Source: Paludibacter sp. (GTDB lineage Bacteria; Bacteroidota; Bacteroidia; Bacteroidales; Paludibacteraceae). From it: a DNA stretch of 10,105 nucleotides. Below the pieces are notes generated by a model. The model made no database searches. It saw only the letters and a program-made list of their open reading frames with translations, and was not told where the DNA came from. The stretch lies in assembly GCA_031284665.1 (NCBI GenBank), contig JAITXR010000255.1, positions 1 through 10,105 on the forward strand, in the 5' to 3' direction. How positions within the stretch are numbered: position 1 is the first letter of the stretch; the number at the start of each line of letters is the position of its first letter. The position numbers were made by a program, and so were the translations under genes. Below are positions 5,331-10,105 of the stretch, one piece after another.

Positions 5331-6614
5331 ATGAAAAAACTTTACTTTTTATTTTTAGCCATTTTCGCTGGACTAATATTTATTTCTTGCGATAAAAGTT
5401 ACACCGAAACTGTAACTTATCAAATCAATGAGCCGATACTTATGAGTACATCCGATTTACGCTCGTCAGTAAAAGTTACGTCAACAACCAATAAAATAGA
5501 AAATTACGGTAAAATTTGCTTTTACAAAAATTTTCTCTACATTGCCGAAACCGGCAAAGGCATTCACATTATTAACAACACTAATCCTGCACAGCCGTCA
5601 GTTGTCGGTTTTATCGAACTTTTAGGCAATTACGATATGGCTATCCGCAACAACACGCTTTATGCCGATATGCTTACTAACCTCGTGTGGTTCGACATTA
5701 GCAACCCAAGTGCGCCTGTAGCAGCCGGATGTATGGCAAATGCCTTCCCAGCATTTTTGCCTCCCTGCGACAATGGATATGGCTACGATTACAATCTGGT
5801 TTATGCCTTGCAGCACAATAGCGACAGTGTGATTGTGGGCTGGAACACGGTGGAACGAACAGAGGATGTAACCCGTTATCGCGAATCGTGGTGGGGTGGA
5901 ATTTGGAATAAAAGCGAACTTTATACTGCTGTCCCTTTGACAGATAGCGGCAATTCAACAGGAGTAAACGGCTCAATGTCGAGTTTTGCGCTTTATAATG
6001 ATTATTTATATTCGGTAATGAACAATAAAATGACGGTAATTTCGCTCACAGGTGCAGAACCGAAAATTGCAGCCGACAATATTTATATCGGATATAATGT
6101 TGAAACAATTTTCAGTTACAAAAACGCAATGTTTATGGGCACACCAACCGGATTACTAATTTATTCGGTAACTAACCCGATACATCCTGTTTTGTGTTCG
6201 CAAATTTCGCACGTTTACGGCTGCGACCCGGTAGTGGTGGAAAACGATTTGGCGTATGTTACGGTACATTCGGGCAATACTTGCGGACAAAACGATAACG
6301 AATTGTTTGTGATAGATGTTTCGGATATTAGAAGTCCGCAGCAACTTGTAAGTTACAAAATGACTTCACCAAAAGGGCTTGGAATCGACAATGGCACTCT
6401 GTTTGTGTGCGACAACGGATTGAAAATATTCAATGCCGAAAATCCTCAAACCATCATTGCAAATCAACTTGCACATTATACAGGAATGAACGGTTACGAT
6501 GTTATTCCATTCAACGATGTGTTAATGATGATAGCCGAAGATGGTCTATATCAGTACAATTACAGTGATTTAAATCACATTCAATTAATCAGCAAATTAA
6601 AATTTAACAATTAA
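5331..6614 (+). CDS. LVIVD-repeat lipoprotein, predicted beta-propeller
   Basis: This 427-aa secreted lipoprotein has a lipobox LIFISC with the lipid-carrying Cys20 after a basic, hydrophobic leader. The mature part holds degenerate repeats of the LVIVD type: a hydrophobic 'what it shows' strand, then L-x-V-[FIV]-D-[IV]-S-[ND]-P-x-x-P. Clear units are GIHIINNTNPAQP near 77-89, LVWFDISNPSAP near 118-129, LLIYSVTNPIHP near 265-276 and LFVIDVSDIRSP near 325-336, with weaker units between and after. Such proteins are thought to fold as beta-propellers; no enzymatic motif is visible, so a binding or scaffold role at the envelope is inferred. The gene starts 43 bases after the Dma-like gene with no terminator between, in the same AAAACAATTATG context as the next gene. 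It is probably co-transcribed and may be a target or sensor component of the sigma system. Confidence 0.8.
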   Translation: MKKLYFLFLAIFAGLIFISCDKSYTETVTYQINEPILMSTSDLRSSVKVTSTTNKIENYGKICFYKNFLYIAETGKGIHIINNTNPAQPSVVGFIELLGNYDMAIRNNTLYADMLTNLVWFDISNPSAPVAAGCMANAFPAFLPPCDNGYGYDYNLVYALQHNSDSVIVGWNTVERTEDVTRYRESWWGGIWNKSELYTAVPLTDSGNSTGVNGSMSSFALYNDYLYSVMNNKMTVISLTGAEPKIAADNIYIGYNVETIFSYKNAMFMGTPTGLLIYSVTNPIHPVLCSQISHVYGCDPVVVENDLAYVTVHSGNTCGQNDNELFVIDVSDIRSPQQLVSYKMTSPKGLGIDNGTLFVCDNGLKIFNAENPQTIIANQLAHYTGMNGYDVIPFNDVLMMIAEDGLYQYNYSDLNHIQLISKLKFNN

Positions 6615-6633
6615 TTATTCACTTAAAACAATT

Positions 6634-7377
6634 ATGAAAACTATTATCAAAACATTTATCACTCTGGCGGCAATTACCTTAATGTTCGCCTCCTGCAACA
6701 AAGCGGATGACAAAAAAAACACTATGTATCAGGCTATTGTAACTGTCGAAAACCCTGACAGCACAACAACATTTTACCTGAAAACCGAAAATCAATTACG
6801 CTTGTTTACAAAAACAACAAGTTTTATTCCTGCCAACGGCTCGCGCTTGTTTGTTTATTTTACAATTGTAGAAGAAATGCCCGAAGGCAGCAATTATGAT
6901 TACGAAGTGGCACTGCAAGGTTACGAAGATATTCTCACAAAAGAAATTTTCAATATTACACCCGAGGCTCAGGACAGCATTGGTAATGACCCTATCGAAA
7001 TATCAAACCTTTGGATAGCAAGCAATTACCTGACGGTTGAATTTATGGTTTATCGTTCTAATTTGCCAATTTCGCATTATATCAATCTTGTAGCCGACAG
7101 TTCAAAACATTATGACGACTCGGCTGTTCATTTGGAATTGCGCCACAATGCACGAAACGATTATCCTGATTTTCGCTCATTTAGTTTGGCATCGTTCAAT
7201 CTTTTGCCACTAAAAGAAAATGCCGAAGGTGATTCGATAACGCTTGTCATTCACAGTAAAGAGTATGTAAATTCGGAGAAAGACCGCACTATTGTCTATA
7301 AATTCTCATCTGAATTGAATCAAACACGAAAATTCGACAACAATTATATTTTCCCCTCATCTGCCATGATAAAATAA
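6634..7377 (+). CDS. NigD-like lipoprotein
   Basis: This 247-aa lipoprotein has a lipobox FASC (lipidated Cys21). It shows the NigD-like two-domain plan: an N-terminal OB-like part (about 28-115, YQAIVTVENPDSTTTFYLKT through YEVALQGYEDILTKEI) and a C-terminal beta-sandwich (about 122-235). The latter contains the family motif region IEISNLWIASNYLTVEF, SHYINLV and LELRHNARNDYPDF. NigD-like proteins are common in Bacteroidales but have no settled biochemical role; the name comes from the nig (nigrescin) gene cluster of Prevotella. The residues after the lipid cysteine (NKADDKK) resemble a lipoprotein surface-export signal, so the protein may face outward. It lies 19 bases after the LVIVD gene and is followed by a strong terminator, making it the last gene of the sigma/Dma unit. 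Confidence 0.78.
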   Translation: MKTIIKTFITLAAITLMFASCNKADDKKNTMYQAIVTVENPDSTTTFYLKTENQLRLFTKTTSFIPANGSRLFVYFTIVEEMPEGSNYDYEVALQGYEDILTKEIFNITPEAQDSIGNDPIEISNLWIASNYLTVEFMVYRSNLPISHYINLVADSSKHYDDSAVHLELRHNARNDYPDFRSFSLASFNLLPLKENAEGDSITLVIHSKEYVNSEKDRTIVYKFSSELNQTRKFDNNYIFPSSAMIK

Positions 7378-7410
7378 ACCTTTTCTGTGAAAAATTATTT
7401 TGTTGTCGAT

Positions 7411-7451
7411 AAGGAATTTGAACACCGGGATAGTTCAAATTCCTTTCTTTT
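7411..7451 (+). terminator. Intrinsic terminator of the sigma/Dma operon
   Basis: AAGGAATTTGAAC (7411-7423) pairs perfectly with GTTCAAATTCCTT (7433-7445) across a 9-base loop. TTCTTTTT follows (7444-7451). It sits 33 bases after the NigD-like stop and should end the unit. Confidence 0.75.
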
Positions 7452-7455
7452 TGTG

Positions 7456-7463
7456 TAATTTTG
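7456..7463 (+). promoter_or_regulatory. Possible -7 box upstream of the BFD-like gene
   Basis: TAATTTTG matches TAnnTTTG and is followed by C, as is common. No convincing TTTG was found 17-23 bases upstream, where the terminator stem lies, and the start codon is 110 bases away with a palindromic repeat in between. Weak support. Confidence 0.25.
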
Positions 7464-7486
7464 CGGCAAGTTTGAATGTTTGAATG

Positions 7487-7514
7487 GTAGAGACAAGGCA
7501 TGCCTTGTCTGTAC
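7487..7514. repeat. Palindromic intergenic repeat
   Basis: Positions 7491-7510 are a perfect 20-base palindrome (arm AGACAAGGCA). Three further flanking pairs (7487-7489 with 7512-7514) match after one mismatch. It is not followed by a T-run. It resembles the palindromic GAGACAAGGCATGCC-type repeats scattered in Bacteroidota and some cyanobacterial genomes, recalled from memory. Confidence 0.65.
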
Positions 7515-7572
7515 AGTTACCTAATTAGTAGTTTTGTCCTTATTCTTTGCTCTTATCAATTATCCATTATTT

Positions 7573-7773
7573 ATGTTTTCCAATCCAATAATATGCCCAT
7601 GTCTGGGTTTGCTAAAATCTGATATTGAAGACGTTATACGTTCAAAATCATTAACCACCGTATCCGAAATAAGCCACTCCATCGGGGCAGGCTCAATTTG
7701 CGGTGCATGCCTCAGCGATTTGCAGGAAATTTTAGACGAAGTTAATAGGGGAGGAGCGAGTAGCAAAATATGA
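7573..7773 (+). CDS. BFD-like [2Fe-2S]-binding small protein
   Basis: This 66-aa protein has the bacterioferritin-associated ferredoxin pattern: Cys8-x-Cys10, 32 residues, then Cys43-x-x-Cys46 (ICPCLG and GAGSICGACLSDLQEIL). The four cysteines would hold a [2Fe-2S] cluster, and the spacing matches E. coli Bfd within one residue. Bfd reduces bacterioferritin to release iron; stand-alone domains of this type also serve as small electron carriers, and no bacterioferritin gene is visible nearby, so the partner is unknown. The ATG at 7573 is preferred over an in-frame ATG at 7534 because the family begins just before the first cysteine. It lies between a palindromic repeat upstream and a CCTGTTAGGG palindrome downstream and appears monocistronic. 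Confidence 0.75.
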   Translation: MFSNPIICPCLGLLKSDIEDVIRSKSLTTVSEISHSIGAGSICGACLSDLQEILDEVNRGGASSKI

Positions 7774-7809
7774 GACGAGTACACAGCCGCAAATATTCTA
7801 CAAAAACTA

Positions 7810-7841
7810 ACCCTAACAGGGGTTTTAAACCCTGTTAGGGT
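7810..7841. repeat. CCCTGTTAGGG inverted-repeat element
   Basis: ACCCTAACAGGG (7810-7821) and CCCTGTTAGGGT (7830-7841) are exact inverse copies around GTTTTAAA. It lies 37 bases after the BFD-like stop. The right arm with its AAA flank matches the two copies in the sigma/Dma spacer. Without a T-run on either strand it is not a canonical terminator, though its stem could stop transcripts converging from both sides. Confidence 0.65.
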
Positions 7842-7933
7842 AATCCGTTTCTTATCATCTTAATCCCTAAAATCAGGAAAATCAAAGTTTAGGCAAAAAA
7901 GCAATGCCGGACTGATGTTGCTGTTATCGTTCT

Positions 7934-7965
7934 TTAATTATCAATTATCAATTGTCAATTAACCA
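7934..7965. repeat. Degenerate 7-bp tandem repeat after the degQ stop
   Basis: On the plus strand TTAATTA, TCAATTA, TCAATTG and TCAATTA follow one another at 7-base steps, then ACCATTATT leads to the minus-strand stop of the protease gene. Read in the protease sense, this is TAATGG..AATTGAC..AATTGAT..AATTGAT..AATTAAAG. The composition and position are like the array after rluD, which also ends in AAAG. Confidence 0.6.
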
Positions 7966-9459
7966 TTATTTCCCCATTGGCACATTGTAAATCACAATTT
8001 TGCCATTTTGATACATACCGGCAATACTGAACATTTTAACTCTATCGTCGCTTTGCTGCACTTCGTCGAAAATGGATTGAATATCTTCGATAGAGCGAAT
8101 TGCCTGATTGTTGATTTTGATAATAATAAAGCCTGTCCGAACTCCGTTTTGTTGCAATTTCCCGCTTTTGAGCGACTTTATTTCCACACCATAAGGCAGG
8201 TTAAGTTTTGCCATTGTTTTGTCGTCAATTTCCTTAAATTCAGCACCAAGCACATCTAAACTGTTTTCGTCTTGTGATAATAAATTGGTATTATCGCGAC
8301 TGTTTTTGAGTTCGGTTTTGAAAGTTAATTTTTTATCGCCACGCAGTACTTGTACATTTATTTTATCGCCCGGACTGAATCGCCCAATTTGTTCTTGCAA
8401 GTGCGACGAAGACTTTATTTTTTCGCCATTAATTTCGGTAATTACATCTCCGTTTTTGATACCTGCCGTTTCGGCAGCACTGTTTTTCACAACCTCATTA
8501 ACATAAGCACCTTCCATTGTTTTAAGGTCGTGTTCTTTGGCAAGTTCGTTGTCAATATCGCGCATACTTACGCCGAGCAAAGCGCGTTGAACAATGCCGT
8601 ATTGGCGAATGTCGGTAACAACTTTGCTCACAATTGATGTTGGAACAGCAAATCCATAACCTTCGTATCTGCCGCTGTTAGAGGCAATTGCAGTGTTAAT
8701 GCCTATAAGTTCGCCTCTGGTATTTACCAATGCGCCGCCGCTATTTCCCGGATTTATGGCAGCGTCGGTTTGAATAAACGATTCAATTTTCATCGGTGCG
8801 CCAAGTATGCCAATTTGTCGCTGTTTTGCGCTTACAATACCTGCCGTTACGGTTGACGTTAAATTAAATGGATTGCCGATTGCCAGCACCCATTCGCCTA
8901 CGCGGAGCGAATCGCTACTGCCAAAATTGATTATAGGTAAACCGCTGGCTTCGATTTTGATTAGTGCAATGTCGGTATTTGGGTCAGTACCAACGAGTTT
9001 GGCATCAAAACTGCGATTGTCGTTAAGGGTTACTTCAATCACTTTGGCGCGGTCGATAACGTGATTGTTGGTAACAATATAACCGTCGCTCGAAATTATT
9101 ACGCCTGAGCCTGCACCTTCCTGCATTGGCGTTTCCTGCCGTTGCTGCTGCTGCGGACGACCAAAAAAGTATTCAAACAATGGGTCGGAAGGAAAGTTGT
9201 AGCCACGAGTTGCCATTGGCGTTTTTACTTTTACGTGAACTACTGCGTGAATACTGCGCTCGGCAGCAAGCGTAAAATCGTTTTCGAGCGCACTCGGCAC
9301 TTTGGTAAATGCGGCATATTGCGCCGGCGCGGACTGAGCAGATGACTGAACGATAAGTGATTTTTTTATAATGTTGCTTGTTACAACACTTGATACAATG
9401 CTAATAATAATAACGCCGGTAAGTATGCCAACGGTTTTTAATGATTTTCTTGTAGTCAT
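7966..9459 (-). CDS. degQ: Do/DegQ-family periplasmic serine protease-chaperone
   Basis: This 497-aa HtrA-family protein degrades or refolds damaged envelope proteins. The N-terminus (basic residues then a hydrophobic stretch, about 9-30) is a signal anchor or signal peptide. The trypsin-like domain has the full catalytic triad: His133 in VTNNHVID, Asp163 in NTDIALIKI and Ser240 in NPGNSGGAL, preceded by the Gln-rich loop RPQQQQRQE (101-109). Two PDZ domains follow: one at about 293-385 (LLGVSMRDID, GIKNGDVITEINGEKI), another at about 400-495 (VLGAEFKEID, VRTGFIIIKINNQAI). Two PDZ domains and overall length fit Do/DegP/DegQ rather than DegS. The ATG at 9459 gives a complete N-terminal signal. 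A -7-like TAATTTTG lies upstream. It is transcribed towards the BFD-like gene and away from the outer-membrane gene at 9780. Substrates are unknown; DegP versus DegQ naming is arbitrary here. Confidence 0.92.
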   Translation of the reverse strand: MTTRKSLKTVGILTGVIIISIVSSVVTSNIIKKSLIVQSSAQSAPAQYAAFTKVPSALENDFTLAAERSIHAVVHVKVKTPMATRGYNFPSDPLFEYFFGRPQQQQRQETPMQEGAGSGVIISSDGYIVTNNHVIDRAKVIEVTLNDNRSFDAKLVGTDPNTDIALIKIEASGLPIINFGSSDSLRVGEWVLAIGNPFNLTSTVTAGIVSAKQRQIGILGAPMKIESFIQTDAAINPGNSGGALVNTRGELIGINTAIASNSGRYEGYGFAVPTSIVSKVVTDIRQYGIVQRALLGVSMRDIDNELAKEHDLKTMEGAYVNEVVKNSAAETAGIKNGDVITEINGEKIKSSSHLQEQIGRFSPGDKINVQVLRGDKKLTFKTELKNSRDNTNLLSQDENSLDVLGAEFKEIDDKTMAKLNLPYGVEIKSLKSGKLQQNGVRTGFIIIKINNQAIRSIEDIQSIFDEVQQSDDRVKMFSIAGMYQNGKIVIYNVPMGK

Positions 9460-9502
9460 AATTTGTTTTGATTTAATGTTTGTGATTTAGTTTTTATAGC
9501 GA

Positions 9503-9528
9503 CAAAATTAACTCAAATTTTATTCCAA
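9503..9528 (-). promoter_or_regulatory. Candidate promoter of degQ
   Basis: On the minus strand TAATTTTG (9510-9503) matches TAnnTTTG and is followed by T. The only nearby TTG (9528-9526) leaves a short 15-base spacer, so the -33 element is weak. Initiation would be near 9496, giving a leader of about 37 bases. Confidence 0.35.
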
Positions 9529-9559
9529 TTAGTATGTGTCAGTACGTGTTTTGTCGAAA

Positions 9560-9594
9560 TTTAACGTTGATTATTTTGTGTTTAACGACGATTA
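9560..9594. promoter_or_regulatory. Phased direct repeat, possible operator
   Basis: TTTAACGTTGATTA at 9560-9573 and TTTAACGACGATTA at 9581-9594 differ at two positions and are 21 bases apart, two helical turns. This is typical of a site for a dimeric regulator bound on one DNA face, and it lies upstream of both divergent genes. No regulator is identified. Confidence 0.4.
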
Positions 9595-9597
9595 ACA

Positions 9598-9637
9598 AAT
9601 AGTAAAGTTTGAATCTTTGTAAACTTTACAAACTATT
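9598..9637. repeat. Bulged inverted repeat in the degQ upstream spacer
   Basis: GTAAAGTTT (9602-9610) pairs with AAACTTTAC (9621-9629) over a 10-base loop. AATAG before it matches CTATT after it (9633-9637) across a small insertion in the right arm. No T-run follows on either strand, so a regulatory rather than terminator role is more likely. Confidence 0.5.
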
Positions 9638-9779
9638 AAGAATAACATCTGAAAATACAAAATTTATTAAAAAATTAAACCAATAATTGTTTATCTTGTC
9701 AGATATTTCATACTTTGTTAATAGAGTACTTTTTTATTAGGTATTAGTTTTTTAGATATTAAAATTTTATCGAAACATT

Positions 9780-10105
9780 ATGATTCGCAAAATCACATTA
9801 TTTTTCCTCGTAACTCTCTCTGTATGTGCGAGCGCAGTAGCGCAATACAGCATCAAATCCAGCGTTTGGGACGACAAAAACGGAATGGCTGTCGAATTGG
9901 CAAACGTTCAATTACTATCCGCCAAAGATTCTGCATACGCTGCAGGAGCAAAAACCGATTCTCGCGGCGAGTTTGTGCTTTCAAAAGTAAAACCCGGCAA
10001 CTACATTATTATTGTCAGTTCGGTAGGTTACATCAAACAAACAAGTAATATCACATTGACTAACAAGGATTTGGTACTGAAACGCATCAGCCTTGTCGAA
10101 AATGT
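9780..10105 (+). CDS. Outer-membrane receptor-type protein, N-terminal part (CarboxypepD-regulatory-like domain), cut by the window edge
   Basis: The 108 visible codons begin with a Sec signal peptide (basic start, hydrophobic core FFLVTLSVCASA, likely cleavage after AVA at residue 21). They continue into a CarboxypepD-regulatory-like/CNA-B-type beta-sandwich of about 24-105: an AVELANVQLLS strand, TDSRGEFVLSKVKPGNY and IIIVSSVGY, the classic 'TDxxGxFxLxxVxxGxYxLxxSxxGY' pattern. In Bacteroidota this domain commonly precedes the plug and barrel of TonB-dependent receptors or OMP_b-brl_3-type outer-membrane proteins. The rest lies beyond 10105, so the plug and barrel are not seen and a different extracellular protein remains possible. 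The gene is divergent from degQ. The start is the first ATG of the frame and gives a complete signal peptide. Confidence 0.75.
   Translation, partial: MIRKITLFFLVTLSVCASAVAQYSIKSSVWDDKNGMAVELANVQLLSAKDSAYAAGAKTDSRGEFVLSKVKPGNYIIIVSSVGYIKQTSNITLTNKDLVLKRISLVEN

Larger units (their letters stand above)
9460..9779. other. Divergent regulatory spacer between degQ and the outer-membrane gene
   Basis: This 320-bp region has no gene. It contains a candidate degQ promoter (9503-9528), a 14-base direct repeat (9560-9573 and 9581-9594), a hairpin (9602-9629, longer with a bulge to 9598-9637) and a possible promoter for the rightward gene (TTG at 9687-9689, TACTTTG at 9711-9717). The rest is AT-rich without recognisable structure. 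Confidence 0.55.

Noticed and set aside
7861..7895. AATCCCTAAAATCAGG segment as a relative of the rluD terminator stem
   Set aside because: Only about 12 of 18 aligned bases match 2973-2990 in AT-rich sequence; too weak to report as a repeat.
8219..8637. Overlapping plus-strand open frames of up to 95 codons
   Set aside because: They are antisense to the PDZ region of the complete Do-family protease and have no family features.
9602..9629. Hairpin as an intrinsic terminator
   Set aside because: No T-run follows on either strand and no gene ends nearby; kept only as an inverted repeat.
9824..10048. Plus-strand 74-codon frame inside the outer-membrane gene
   Set aside because: It is an out-of-frame shadow of the signal-peptide protein starting at 9780, and is arginine-rich with no domain.

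Overview
The window looks like a chromosomal segment of a Bacteroidota (probably Bacteroidales-like) bacterium. The signs are AT-rich spacers, A-rich translation starts such as AAAACAATTATG without Shine-Dalgarno sequences, TAnnTTTG-type -7 promoter boxes, and typical families: a PASTA/RluD pair, an ECF sigma factor with a dual-membrane anti-sigma protein, a NigD-like lipoprotein, an LVIVD-repeat lipoprotein, a Do-family protease and a TonB-dependent-receptor-type N-terminus.

Left end (1-946). A minus-strand DUF2975-like membrane protein gene has a good promoter but a one-base frameshift near its start. Beyond it lie a 15-bp inverted repeat and the scar of a GH35 beta-galactosidase gene. In the scar, an N-terminal motif is joined in frame to the extreme C-terminus of the same family, and the old terminator is still present. 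No intact gene lies between 245 and 946.

PASTA-rluD (947-2855). A membrane-anchored three-PASTA protein is followed 13 bp later by an RluD-type 23S rRNA pseudouridine synthase. A strong hairpin terminator lies downstream.

Sigma/anti-sigma locus (3109-7452). An ECF sigma factor is followed, after an unusual 430-bp repeat-rich spacer, by a 407-aa protein. That protein has a short cytoplasmic anti-sigma-like N-terminus, one inner-membrane helix, a long low-complexity periplasmic linker and a C-terminal outer-membrane beta-barrel. This is the architecture of the dual membrane-spanning anti-sigma (Dma) proteins that control Das ECF sigma factors and vesiculation in Bacteroides thetaiotaomicron. 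Two lipoprotein genes follow closely (LVIVD-repeat, then NigD-like) and the group ends at a 13-bp-stem terminator. The reading is an envelope-sensing regulatory unit with its output or sensor lipoproteins.

Right end (7456-10105). A small BFD-like [2Fe-2S] ferredoxin gene sits between repeat elements. Then come a minus-strand Do/DegQ periplasmic protease and, divergently, the start of an outer-membrane protein with a signal peptide and a CarboxypepD-regulatory-like domain, cut by the window edge. The divergent spacer holds a direct repeat with 21-bp phasing and a hairpin.

Short repeats are common: CCTGTTAGGG elements (three copies), a perfect 20-bp palindrome, a 21-bp tandem repeat, and degenerate 7-bp tandem arrays directly after the stops of rluD and degQ. 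No tRNA, rRNA, CRISPR array, transposase or integrase gene was seen.
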